Assembly: GCA_900539945.1 (NCBI GenBank)
Contig: UQDV01000033.1
Span: 1 to 26,269 of the forward strand
DNA: 26,269 nt
Origin: an uncultured Faecalibacterium sp.
Lineage (GTDB): Bacteria; Bacillota; Clostridia; Oscillospirales; Ruminococcaceae
Direction: 5' to 3'
Shown in pieces: positions 7,259-15,227 of this stretch. The translations under genes and the position numbers were made by a program. The notes beneath the pieces are model-generated. The model worked only from the letters and a program-made list of their open reading frames with translations. It was not told where the DNA came from and made no database searches. The stretch's first letter is position 1. The number at the start of each line of letters is the position of its first letter.

Positions 7259-10200
7259 CTAGATAGCTCGGATGATCTCCGCTGCCTCCGGGGCAATGGG
7301 GTCGGGCACAGCGGCCGGCCGCGCCAGGAAGTAGCCCTGCAGCAGGTCGGCCCCCAGGTCGATGACGGTGCGCATCTCGGCGGCCGTTTCCACACCCTCG
7401 GCAATGATCTGCATGCTGCGCGGCTGGGCGTAGCGCACCACGTTGCGCAGGATCTGCTGCTTGTCGGGGTCCGAGTCAATGCCGCGGATGATGCTGATGT
7501 CCACCTTGATGAACCGGGGCGCCAACTCCAGCAGGCTGCCCTCGTTGGAGTAGCCGCTGCCGTAGTCATCCAGCGCAAACATGCCGGAGAAGCCCGGAGC
7601 GTGGCGCTTGCTCTCCAGCGCCTGCCGGTTCATCTCCTCTTCCTCGGTGATCTCAATGACCATCTGGCGGCGCAGCTCGTGCCAGCGCTGGTCCATATAC
7701 TCGCTGTCCTCCCGGCGCAGGCTGACGCTGGCAATGGAGTTGATGAAGATCAGGGCCTGCCGGTCCACGAGATTTTTGCTGCGCAGGTTGTCAAATTCTT
7801 CCAGTGCCTTGCGGAAGGTCAGCCGCTCGATCTCATACAGCGCGCCCTGCTCCCGGGCCAGCTTCATGATGGTGGCCGGAGAACGCAGGGTGGGCAGGTC
7901 CGACCGCATCAGTGCTTCGTAGGCGTGCACCCTGCCGGTCTGTGCCGAGAAGATGGGCTGGAAGTAGTAGTACACCCGCTCTTCGCTGATGAGCTGGTGG
8001 AACTCCCGCCGGGTGCGGGCGATGTAGGCCTCCTGATTGTACACGCCGATGTCAAAGTCCTTCATCTGCCCCTTGGTGGAGTGCTTGACCTGATACATGG
8101 CAAAGTCTGCATATTTTTTCAGGGTCTCGATGTCCCGGCCATCCTCCGGGTACCAGGCCACGCCGCCGGAAATACTGATGTGCAGGTCGCTGCCGCTGGG
8201 CAGTACCACCACGGCCTGCTGCATGGCGCGGGTCAGTGCTTCCAGCTTTTCGCGCAGCTGCTCCCGGCCGGGATAGCCGTAAAACAGCAGCAGGAACTCG
8301 TCGCCGGACAGGCGGGCGCACACGGTGCCCGGCGGGCTGTGCTCCGCAATGCAGCGGCCGGTGTTCCGGATGTAGTGGTCGCCCCAGTCGTGGCCGTAGG
8401 TGTCGTTGATGTGCTTGAGGTCGTCCAGGTCCATCATCAGCAAGGCTGCCACGCCCAGCCGCTCCGGATTCTGGAACAGTTCATGACTCACGCGGTGGAA
8501 TGCCTGCCGGTTGTACAAGCCGGTGAGGACGTCGTAGTCGCGCTCCCGCTCGATGCGCAGGCGCTCCTGGGTAGCGGCAGTCACATCCTCGGCCAGACCC
8601 ACCTGCACCCGGTCCTCGGTGGTGACCCGCAGCATGATATAGCGGGTGCGGCCGCCCTGCACCACGGTCAGCACCTTGTCCCCCTCCGCGTTGACGGTGC
8701 AGGGGCGGACCAGCTGGATGTGCTCCAGCAGTTCTCCAAAGGTGCGCACGGTCAGGCTGCTGCCGTCCACCTCCGGGGCACCCAGCAGGGCAAAGAAGTT
8801 TTTGGTCACATACACACTGCCGGTGTCATACCGCAGCTCGTAGCCGCCCAGCTCCACACTGGCCATGTCCATGATGCGCAAAAACTTGGTGGAGTTGGTC
8901 ACAAGGCTGCTGTTCAGCTGGGTGATGGCCTCCGCAAAGCGGTCCAGCTCCCGGATGCCGGTGTGCGAAAACTTGGGGAAGGTCTGTTTGCCGTTGGCTG
9001 CCAGCACCTCGCAGTAGAGCTGCTCGGCGGGGCGGGCCAGACCGCGGGACACCAGCAGGCTGCTCACAGCCCCCAGCAGCAGGGTGAGGAGCACCGCAGA
9101 GGTGATGACCTGCTGCACGGTGCGGGCAAAGCGGAACAGGATGCTGCTGCGCACCGTGCCCACCAGCAGCCACTTTTCGTTGGAGAAGGGCGCGTTGCGG
9201 CTGTACAGGTCCAGGTTCTGGACCGCCGCATAGCCAGTCTCGTTGTTCAGCGTCAGCCAGCGTTCGCCGTCCGTCTGCCGGCAGGTGATCTTTTCCACGC
9301 CCGCGTCGATGACGTTGGCATCCAGTCCGTCGCCCGCCATCAGCGTCAGGAACAGTTCCGGGTCCGACAGGCCCGACGTTGTGGACACCAGCAGATAGGT
9401 ACCCTGCCCGCCGTCCTGCAGCTCCTGATACGGCATCTTGGTTTCCAGATAGCTGGTCAGGATCTCCACACCGATGACGCCGTACACGGTGCCGTCCGGC
9501 AGGATGAGGGGCTGGGAGTAGGCAATGGCCGTGCGCTCGTCACCGGTGAGCTTGTAGGTCTGGGTGAGCCAGCGGCCGTAGTCGGCGGCGTCCAGCTTTT
9601 CGTCATCCTCCCAGGCGGTCTGGAACACGGTGCACACAAAGCCGCTGCTGGTCAGGCCGCGGTAGCTCAGTGCAGTGCTCCAGCTTTTGTCGGTGGTGAT
9701 GCCCAGCTTCTTGACCACCGCCGCGCTGGAACGCTCGATCATCAGGTCGGCTTTGCGCTCCGAGGGGCGGGCATCCGGGTCCAGGTCCCGCAGGTACACG
9801 CTGGGCATGGGGCTGCCCACTTCCTCTTCCGCAAGGTCGTGGGTGTTGATCACAAGAAAGATGCCGGTCACGGGGCGGGCGCGCAGTGCACTCACCAGAT
9901 AGGGCGCGGCGGCCTCCATCAGGGGGTCAGCGGCCTCGCTGCTCTGGTCCATCGTGTCCAGCGAAATGGTGCCGTCCTGCAGCATCTGCTGGGTCAGGTT
10001 GTTGATGGTGGTGGAAATGTCGGTGAGCTCCTGTGCCCTGATCAGCATATCCTGCAGGTAGCTGGCGCGGTTGCGCACCTGCATGTTCACGATCTGCTTG
10101 GCGTTCTGGTTCAGCCGCCCGGACACATTGGTCAGGCCGATGCCGGTCGACAGCAGGATCACCTCCGCCAGCAGCACCGCCATCATGGAAAAGAGGATGG

Positions 10201-10264
10201 TGCGGAAGATCGGCTTCTCGGGCCGGTGCGCTTTCCACGCACGGTACTTTTCGGCAGGCTTCAT
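7259..10264 (-). CDS. Membrane dCache-GGDEF-EAL cyclic-di-GMP enzyme
   Basis: This is a 1001-residue inner-membrane signalling protein. TM1 is about residues 22-43 and TM2 about 384-406. Between them lies a large extracytoplasmic region of dCache type (about 45-370, including SQPLILPDGTVYGVIGVEI). A linker or PAS-like stretch (460-565) precedes GGDEF (573-740; motif SGDEF at 653-657, no RxxD inhibitory site where expected) and EAL (760-985). EAL catalytic residues look complete: E783 (YEALMR), N842, E871, E874, D899-D900 (DDYGSG), K920, E957 and Q976. It could make and break c-di-GMP; the intact EAL favours hydrolysis. Start 10264 has GGGGAG 7 nt upstream. It lies 40 nt after the solute-binding lipoprotein gene. 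Confidence 0.9.
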   Translation of the reverse strand: MKPAEKYRAWKAHRPEKPIFRTILFSMMAVLLAEVILLSTGIGLTNVSGRLNQNAKQIVNMQVRNRASYLQDMLIRAQELTDISTTINNLTQQMLQDGTISLDTMDQSSEAADPLMEAAAPYLVSALRARPVTGIFLVINTHDLAEEEVGSPMPSVYLRDLDPDARPSERKADLMIERSSAAVVKKLGITTDKSWSTALSYRGLTSSGFVCTVFQTAWEDDEKLDAADYGRWLTQTYKLTGDERTAIAYSQPLILPDGTVYGVIGVEILTSYLETKMPYQELQDGGQGTYLLVSTTSGLSDPELFLTLMAGDGLDANVIDAGVEKITCRQTDGERWLTLNNETGYAAVQNLDLYSRNAPFSNEKWLLVGTVRSSILFRFARTVQQVITSAVLLTLLLGAVSSLLVSRGLARPAEQLYCEVLAANGKQTFPKFSHTGIRELDRFAEAITQLNSSLVTNSTKFLRIMDMASVELGGYELRYDTGSVYVTKNFFALLGAPEVDGSSLTVRTFGELLEHIQLVRPCTVNAEGDKVLTVVQGGRTRYIMLRVTTEDRVQVGLAEDVTAATQERLRIERERDYDVLTGLYNRQAFHRVSHELFQNPERLGVAALLMMDLDDLKHINDTYGHDWGDHYIRNTGRCIAEHSPPGTVCARLSGDEFLLLFYGYPGREQLREKLEALTRAMQQAVVVLPSGSDLHISISGGVAWYPEDGRDIETLKKYADFAMYQVKHSTKGQMKDFDIGVYNQEAYIARTRREFHQLISEERVYYYFQPIFSAQTGRVHAYEALMRSDLPTLRSPATIMKLAREQGALYEIERLTFRKALEEFDNLRSKNLVDRQALIFINSIASVSLRREDSEYMDQRWHELRRQMVIEITEEEEMNRQALESKRHAPGFSGMFALDDYGSGYSNEGSLLELAPRFIKVDISIIRGIDSDPDKQQILRNVVRYAQPRSMQIIAEGVETAAEMRTVIDLGADLLQGYFLARPAAVPDPIAPEAAEIIRAI

Positions 10265-10304
10265 GGCACTTCTCCCCTTTCCCGTCGGTTTCCGGTCGTT
10301 ACGC

Positions 10305-11759
10305 TCAGCCGGCGTACTCCTCCAGTGCAGTGCAGATGCCCCCATACCAGGCATCAAAGTATTCGTCGGTGAGGAACTCCGCTTCCGCGTCGGCGGCGGG
10401 CTGGCCTGCGGCCACCCGCTCCTGCACCGTTGCACGGTCGGCAGAGGCAAGATCGCTCAGACTGTATTCCAGCACCTTGCGGGCCTTGCTGCCGCCCACA
10501 AAGGCACTTGGCGTATAAAGGGTGTTGTTCTTTACGCTCTGGACTGCATTCGAGAGGATGCGCTCCATCTTCGGGCTCAGTTCCAGGCCGCTGGTCTTGA
10601 TGGCCTCCATGTCGTTGGCAGCCGTGGTCACCGGCAGGTAGCCGGAGTCCACCGAGAAGGAGATGTTGTGTTCCGGCTGGGTGAACCACTTGAGGAACTC
10701 CACCGAGGCATTGATCTCTTCCTCCGTACCGGCGGTGACCACCATACCGGCACCCTGCTGCACGGCCACATCCTCGCCGCCCGCAAACTTCGGGCTGGGC
10801 AGCACCGTCATGTCGATGTCGTAGCTCTCGGTGTCGTTCACCATGACCTGCGCGGGGAAGAAGGTGGCGCTGGAGCTGGAACCCACATAGGCCAGCACAT
10901 TGCCCACCTTGATATCATCGCTGCGGAAGCGGCCGATAGCGGCAAACCACCCCTTGACGAAGGGCACATAGTAGTTGTCCCACAGCTTGCGGGCTACGTC
11001 CTTGTCAAAGTTCAAGGTCATCTTTCCGTCCTGCACCTCGAACAGGGTGTCGCCCAGCTGCCGGGCCCCCACCAGCATGTAGTTGGCCATGGCGTCGCGG
11101 CCGAACAGAGCCTTGCCGTCGTCCGGCTCCGGCGTCTGGGCGTCGGTCCAGTCATAATAGGCACCGGCAGTGGCCACCAGCCCTTCCACGGTGGAAAGGT
11201 CGTCGTAGGCGGCACCGGTGGCCTGGGCAAACTTCTCCCAGTCGGTCTCGTTCAGGAACATCAGCTCGGTGGATTTTGCCACCGGGAAGATCTTCATGCT
11301 GCCGTCGCCGTCAAAGTCGCCTTCGTCCAGGTAGCCCTGCACATACTGGGCGCGCTCGTCCTCGGTGAGGTACTGGCTCAGGTCCACCAGCATGCCCATC
11401 TGGTCCAGCGCATAGGCGGTGTCAGCATAGGCCGAGAAGATGTTGGGCATGGCCGCAGCACCCACCTTGCCCTGGGCCGCATCCATCACGTTGGTCTCCA
11501 GGTCGCTCACGCTGCCCTGGCTGGCACTTTCCACCCGGATGCCCTTTTCGCGGCCGGTGGTCTCGTTGAACTGGTCCACCAGCTTGTTGAAACTTTCCAG
11601 CTGGTCACCATTGTAATAGGTCCACACGGTGATATGGGTCACCCCGGCGGTGCCGCCGGATTTTCCGGTGCTCTGCGCTGCGCCGCCGCAGGATGCACAG
11701 CCCAGTGCCAGCACCGCAGCGCACAGCAGACTGACGAATGCTCGAATGTGCTTTTTCAT
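10305..11759 (-). CDS. ABC-type sugar solute-binding lipoprotein (family 1), orphan
   Basis: This 484-residue secreted lipoprotein has a Lys/Arg N-terminus, a hydrophobic signal and a lipobox-like ALGC at C21. The body matches family 1 extracellular solute-binding proteins: ITVWTYYNGDQLESFNKLVDQFNE near the start, a long hinge domain, and AVQQGAGMVVTAGTEEEINASVEFLKWFTQPEHNISFSVDSGYLPVT near residues 340-390. Such proteins deliver sugars to ABC permeases, but no permease or ATPase gene is present. The next gene, 40 nt downstream, is the dCache-GGDEF-EAL enzyme, suggesting the lipoprotein may present a ligand to that receptor. A promoter with upstream direct repeats precedes it. Confidence 0.88.
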   Translation of the reverse strand: MKKHIRAFVSLLCAAVLALGCASCGGAAQSTGKSGGTAGVTHITVWTYYNGDQLESFNKLVDQFNETTGREKGIRVESASQGSVSDLETNVMDAAQGKVGAAAMPNIFSAYADTAYALDQMGMLVDLSQYLTEDERAQYVQGYLDEGDFDGDGSMKIFPVAKSTELMFLNETDWEKFAQATGAAYDDLSTVEGLVATAGAYYDWTDAQTPEPDDGKALFGRDAMANYMLVGARQLGDTLFEVQDGKMTLNFDKDVARKLWDNYYVPFVKGWFAAIGRFRSDDIKVGNVLAYVGSSSSATFFPAQVMVNDTESYDIDMTVLPSPKFAGGEDVAVQQGAGMVVTAGTEEEINASVEFLKWFTQPEHNISFSVDSGYLPVTTAANDMEAIKTSGLELSPKMERILSNAVQSVKNNTLYTPSAFVGGSKARKVLEYSLSDLASADRATVQERVAAGQPAADAEAEFLTDEYFDAWYGGICTALEEYAG

Positions 11760-11814
11760 CGTAACGCTCTCCTCGCTTTTCCCACAGCGGCACCCACTGC
11801 TGCTTATCCGTTTA

Positions 11815-11844
11815 ACTATACCACGCTTTCCGGGGCGGTGTAAA
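11815..11844 (-). promoter_or_regulatory. Promoter of the lipoprotein/GGDEF-EAL unit
   Basis: On the minus strand TTTACA (11839-11844), an 18-bp spacer and TATAGT (11815-11820) preceded by TGG. The leader to the lipoprotein ATG would be about 50 nt and carries an AGGAGAG ribosome site. Confidence 0.7.
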
Positions 11845-11853
11845 CCAAGCGTC

Positions 11854-11874
11854 CCAAAATCGTACCAAAATCGT
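11854..11874. repeat. Tandem 10-mer repeat upstream of the lipoprotein promoter
   Basis: CCAAAATCGT occurs at 11854-11863 and again at 11865-11874, an 11-bp period, which is one helical turn. It lies 10-30 bp upstream of the -35 box, where an activator such as an OmpR-type regulator would bind. The binding factor is unknown. Confidence 0.6.
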
Positions 11875-11932
11875 CACATTCACAACAATCCCGCTCAAGT
11901 TTCGGGCATTATTTTCACTTTTTTCCGGCAGC

Positions 11933-11972
11933 AAAAAGCCGCCAAGCAGGAAACTTTCTCCTGCCCGGCGGC
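11933..11972 (-). terminator. Terminator of flavin reductase gene
   Basis: On the minus strand GCCGCC (11967-11972) pairs with GGCGGC (11938-11943). An inner GCAGGA/TCCTGC stem lies inside and TTTTT follows. It begins about 30 nt past the stop codon. Confidence 0.85.
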
Positions 11973-12003
11973 CTTCTTCTTTTATGGTGTTATTTCCTGC
12001 GGC

Positions 12004-14076
12004 TTACTTGCCCATGGCGTGCTTTGCGGCCAGCATGCCGAAGGTGTAGCAGCGGCCCAGGGACAGGCCGGTCTGGTGGAACGGATAGTCCGCGCCGCCG
12101 TAGAACACGCCGCCCACGTTGCCCACGCAGTACAGGCCCTCGATGACCTTGCCGTCAGCGTCCAGAGCCTGGCCGTTGGCGTTGGTGTTCACGCCGCTGT
12201 CGATGGAGGACACGCGGATGTGCTTGCGCACGCCCCAGAAGGGAGCCTTCTCGATCTTGTGCATGTAGGCGCTCTTCTTGCCGAAGTCCGCATCGGTACC
12301 CTGATCGCACAGCTCGTTGTAGCGGTCAATGGTCTTTTGCAGCTCATCGGCGGGCACGTCCAGCAGAGCAGCCAGCTCCTCGATGGTGTCGGCCTTATAG
12401 GTGTCGATCAGGTTGGTGAACACGCCCTGCGGGTTCTCCACGGCACCGGGGATGTACTTGGTCATCACCTGCTCCGGCACGGGGCTGTTGGCGTAGCTCA
12501 TGTAGTCGCTGTCGTAGACCTGGCAGTACCAGCCCAGAGAGCCGTCCGGGTGGTTGGCATCCACGTTGGCACCGTTGTAGCGGGGCAGATACTTGGTGAT
12601 GTTGCCCATGTAGACAAAGCCGGTGTCCTCGTTGCAGAAGCGCTTGCCCTCCATGTTGACGTACAGGAACGGCTCCTCGTACATCAGGCCGGAGTCGAAG
12701 TCGTGCATCATCTTGGTGTGGCCCAGGTTCTCCATCTTGGCGCCTGCGTCGATGGCCATGATGTGGCCGTCGCCGGTCTTCTGGTACTGCTTCTTGTCGT
12801 AGCCGTCCACGTCCGGGCACCAGCGCTTGACCATGGCCTCGTTGTTCATGTAGTCGCCGGTGGCCAGGATGACGCCCTTGGAGGCGTTGAACTGGATGTA
12901 CTTGCCGCTCTCATCCTTGGCGATGACGCCAGTCACCTTGCCGTCGGCGTGCACCAGCTTGACGGCGGGGGTGTTGAAGAAGGTCTCCAGATTGGAGTTC
13001 TTGGCCTGCACGTTCTCCAGCACGGTGGCCAGCACGTCGCCCACATTCTTGGGCTTGGGGCCGATCCACGGTGCAAAGAAGTAGCAGTGCTCATCGCCGA
13101 AGTCGTAGGTGTCCATGCGGTCCTTCCACACACCGGTCAGGTCCTGGCTGGTGCACATGTAGGCGAAGATCTCCTTCTCGTCGTTGTGCAGCAGGCTGGA
13201 GGGATCCTTGTTGCTGTCCACGAGGCTGCCGTCGCCGTACTCGGTCTGGTCGGTCAGGCCGGCGCGGTTCAGATACCACATCAGGGCCTCTTCGGAGTTC
13301 TCGACGTAGGCGTTCAGCAGGCTGGTGTCGGCGCGCCAGTCGCACAGGCCGTTGGTCATGTGCACCCACATCTTCTTGCCAGCCTCGGTGGACTTGGACT
13401 TGATGATGGCGGAGCCGCAGTTGCCCTGGCTCACCACGATGCTCTGCTTCTGCAGCAGGGCCACATGGCCGCCCAGCTCGGCTGCCCAGCCTGCTGCGGG
13501 CACACCGGCTGCACCGGCACCCACAACGACCACGTCAAAGTCCTTGGTCTCGTCCGGGGTGATGTCGCCCAGCTCCACCACAGAGGACTCCACTTCCTCG
13601 GTGGTCAGGCCGTCGGGCACCACGGTCTCGGCCTTGCTGGCCTCGGTGGGAGCCACGGCCACGCCCTTGGCCTGGTTGATGCAGCTCTCGGCAGCCTTCT
13701 TGATGGCACCGGAGGTGATGGTGGCACCGGAATGGCCGTCCACCTCGCTGGACTGTGCGTCCAGGATCTTCTTCACCATCTCGTCGGCGATGTCGGCACC
13801 GTAGCCCTTGGTCTCGTTTGCCACGTCGATCTGCACGTCGGTGATGGCATCGGCGCTGAAGGTCATGGTCACGGTGACCGGGGTGGTGGTGTTGATGCCG
13901 GTGGCGGTGGCGCTGTAGGTACCGGCGGTGTAGGTACCGGCGGCGGCTGCGCTGGAAGCCACGCTGCCGGATGCAGCCTTGTCGCCGCAGGCGGTCAGCA
14001 GACCGGCAGCAGCAGCGCCCAGGGTGCCCAGACCTGCAGTGTGCAGGAAGTTGCGGCGGGAGATCTTGTTGCTCAT
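12004..14076 (-). CDS. Secreted FMN/FAD-dependent reductase (fumarate-reductase/urocanate-reductase-like), Tat lipoprotein
   Basis: This 690-residue exported flavoprotein has a Tat motif SRRNFLH (residues 6-12) and a lipobox LTAC with C30, so it should fold in the cytoplasm and be anchored outside. Residues about 48-136 are an FMN_bind domain with the ApbE flavinylation motif DGHSGAT (T119). From about 180 a FAD_binding_2/succinate dehydrogenase-type domain begins with DVVVVGAGAAGVPAAG. Relatives pass electrons from a membrane flavin system to fumarate, urocanate or other unsaturated acids. The C-terminal fumarate-reductase element containing arginine (NRLGGN type) reads YPFHQTGLSLGR (664-675), so fumarate is not the obvious substrate. 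Start 14076 has AAGGAG. A MerR gene and a 19-bp-spacer promoter lie upstream. Confidence 0.88.
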   Translation of the reverse strand: MSNKISRRNFLHTAGLGTLGAAAAGLLTACGDKAASGSVASSAAAAGTYTAGTYSATATGINTTTPVTVTMTFSADAITDVQIDVANETKGYGADIADEMVKKILDAQSSEVDGHSGATITSGAIKKAAESCINQAKGVAVAPTEASKAETVVPDGLTTEEVESSVVELGDITPDETKDFDVVVVGAGAAGVPAAGWAAELGGHVALLQKQSIVVSQGNCGSAIIKSKSTEAGKKMWVHMTNGLCDWRADTSLLNAYVENSEEALMWYLNRAGLTDQTEYGDGSLVDSNKDPSSLLHNDEKEIFAYMCTSQDLTGVWKDRMDTYDFGDEHCYFFAPWIGPKPKNVGDVLATVLENVQAKNSNLETFFNTPAVKLVHADGKVTGVIAKDESGKYIQFNASKGVILATGDYMNNEAMVKRWCPDVDGYDKKQYQKTGDGHIMAIDAGAKMENLGHTKMMHDFDSGLMYEEPFLYVNMEGKRFCNEDTGFVYMGNITKYLPRYNGANVDANHPDGSLGWYCQVYDSDYMSYANSPVPEQVMTKYIPGAVENPQGVFTNLIDTYKADTIEELAALLDVPADELQKTIDRYNELCDQGTDADFGKKSAYMHKIEKAPFWGVRKHIRVSSIDSGVNTNANGQALDADGKVIEGLYCVGNVGGVFYGGADYPFHQTGLSLGRCYTFGMLAAKHAMGK

Positions 14077-14122
14077 AATTCTTCGCTCCTTCTGGTTTTC
14101 TTCTCTTTTTTCTTCCGTTGGC

Positions 14123-14153
14123 AAAGCCCCGTCTGCACAAAAAGACGGGCTTT
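14123..14153 (-). promoter_or_regulatory. Stem-loop in the flavin reductase leader
   Basis: AAAGCCCCGTCT (14123-14134) pairs with AGACGGGCTTT (14143-14153) with one bulged C. It lies in the roughly 87-nt leader between the promoter and the start codon. No T run follows in the direction of transcription, so it is more likely a stabilising or attenuating leader structure than a terminator. Confidence 0.5.
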
Positions 14154-14169
14154 GTCAATTTCCAGTCAA

Positions 14170-14200
14170 AGTATAGAGCTTCGAGCAACGCGAAGGTCAA
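14170..14200 (-). promoter_or_regulatory. MerR-type promoter of the flavin reductase, with operator in a 19-bp spacer
   Basis: On the minus strand TTGACC (14195-14200) and TATACT (14170-14175) are separated by 19 bp, the over-long spacer typical of promoters activated by MerR-family proteins. Within it, 14177-14197 forms an imperfect dyad with arms CTTCG and CGAAG around seven bases. The same 21-bp pattern recurs in the leader of the merR gene at 15106-15126. Confidence 0.75.
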
Positions 14201-14213
14201 CGGTCATTCTGAC

Positions 14214-14232
14214 AAAAAAATCACAAGATTTT
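14214..14232 (-). terminator. Possible weak terminator after merR
   Basis: On the minus strand AAAATC-TTGT-GATTTT is followed by further T residues (seven in all). The stem is AT-rich and short, so termination would be leaky; it separates merR from the flavin reductase promoter. Confidence 0.4.
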
Positions 14233-14243
14233 GGACAGTCTGC

Positions 14244-15062
14244 TCAGGTGTAGATCTTCGTCCGGGTCAGGTGGTAGTTGATGATGCTGCCGTCCGGCTG
14301 CTCCCGGCTGGCCAGGATGCTGCTGAAGGTGTCGCCCACCGCGCGGAAGCCCCGCCGCAGGATCTCGGCGTGCAGCGTTTCCAGCGAGTCCCACCCGAAG
14401 GAGCCCCGATAGTCCTTTTTCCACACAGTGGTCAGGTAGTCGCCGCCGCACACCAGCTCTACATGGTCGGTGCGGCGCAGGCCCAGCTGCCGGGCGGCAT
14501 CGGCCTCCACCAGCAGGCCGTAATCGTACTCGTTGCGCCCCACCCGAAACTGCTCCATCACCCGGCTGGGCAAGCGGCTGACCCAGCGCACCGCCGGCAT
14601 GCACTCCAGCCACTCGGCCTTTTCGGCCTGCAGGGCGGGGTCATTGCGGGCTTCTTCCTCCTGCGAGAGCACCAGCCGCCACATTTCCGGGAAGTTCTGC
14701 ACCCACACCCGCCCGGCGTCCTGCTCCAGCGTGTGGTAATACTCCCGCGTATTTTGCAAAAAGCGGATGCTCATCCGGTTGAGCACCTGCCGGCGCTCCA
14801 GCTGCCGGATCTGCCGGTCGAGCATGGCATCCGTCACGGCGGTGGAAGACTCGTCGAGAAAGTCCTTGCATTCCTCCAGCGTAAAGCCCGCCGCCCGCAG
14901 CTCCCGGCACAGGTTGAACCGCCGGGTGTCGGTGACCGTATAATAGCGGTAGCCGGTCTCCCGGTTCACTTCGGGCTGGATAAGGCCCATTTTCTCGTAG
15001 TAGCGCAGCGTGTGGGTGGTAACACCCAGCAGCGCCGCCATTTCACTGATGGTATAACGCAT
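14244..15062 (-). CDS. MerR-family regulator with C-terminal effector-binding domain
   Basis: This 272-residue regulator has an N-terminal MerR winged helix (YTISEMAALLGVTTHTLRYY, then GLIQPEVNRETGYRYYT), a linking helix to about residue 120, and a C-terminal domain of about 100 residues (VGRNEYDYGLLVEADAA to the end) that looks GyrI/effector-binding-like. Such proteins bind a small ligand and untwist promoters with long spacers. It is encoded directly upstream of the secreted flavin reductase, whose promoter has a 19-bp spacer with a matching dyad. I infer that it activates the reductase when the reductase substrate, or a related molecule, is present. Its own leader carries a second copy of the dyad, predicting autoregulation. 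AAGGAG precedes the ATG. Confidence 0.88.
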   Translation of the reverse strand: MRYTISEMAALLGVTTHTLRYYEKMGLIQPEVNRETGYRYYTVTDTRRFNLCRELRAAGFTLEECKDFLDESSTAVTDAMLDRQIRQLERRQVLNRMSIRFLQNTREYYHTLEQDAGRVWVQNFPEMWRLVLSQEEEARNDPALQAEKAEWLECMPAVRWVSRLPSRVMEQFRVGRNEYDYGLLVEADAARQLGLRRTDHVELVCGGDYLTTVWKKDYRGSFGWDSLETLHAEILRRGFRAVGDTFSSILASREQPDGSIINYHLTRTKIYT

Positions 15063-15105
15063 GGCACCGTGCTCCTTTGGCCTGTAGTCACCTCCGCCGG
15101 GGCAA

Positions 15106-15126
15106 ACCTTAGAGCCCCTCGAAGGT
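15106..15126 (-). promoter_or_regulatory. Second MerR-type dyad, in the merR leader
   Basis: The plus strand reads ACCTTAGAG-CCC-CTCGAAGGT, a dyad with arms matching except at one pair. On the minus strand it matches the reductase spacer site 14177-14197 at 16 of 21 positions. It lies about 4-24 nt downstream of the predicted merR start site, where binding would block transcription. Confidence 0.65.
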
Positions 15127-15136
15127 CTTTGCTTCT

Positions 15137-15164
15137 ATTATACCGGATGCGCCGCCCGGCGCAA
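15137..15164 (-). promoter_or_regulatory. Promoter of merR gene
   Basis: On the minus strand TTGCGC (15159-15164), a 16-bp spacer and TATAAT (15137-15142). The leader is about 68 nt and contains the dyad at 15106-15126. Confidence 0.7.
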
Positions 15165-15168
15165 GGGC

Positions 15169-15210
15169 AAAAAAACACCCGCAGCAGGCCGGTCCGGCCC
15201 AATGCGGGTG
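15169..15210 (-). terminator. Terminator of ornithine carbamoyltransferase gene
   Basis: On the minus strand CACCCGCA (15203-15210) pairs with TGCGGGTG (15176-15183) and is followed by seven T. Confidence 0.88.
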
Positions 15211-15227
15211 CTGCTGTTTTTCAGGGA

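Noticed and set aside
6179..10372. Very long plus-strand open frame opposite the CobW-like and GGDEF-EAL genes
   Set aside because: It is antisense to two well-motifed genes, crosses their boundaries and terminators, and its translation is low-complexity His/Gln/Val/Leu-rich, as expected from reading GC-rich genes backwards.
14123..14153. Hairpin before the flavin reductase considered as an intrinsic terminator
   Set aside because: No T run follows in the transcribed direction, and it lies downstream of the reductase promoter; kept as a leader structure.
11629..14253. Long plus-strand open frame opposite the flavin reductase
   Set aside because: Antisense shadow with repetitive His/Val/Leu/Gly composition and no recognisable domain.
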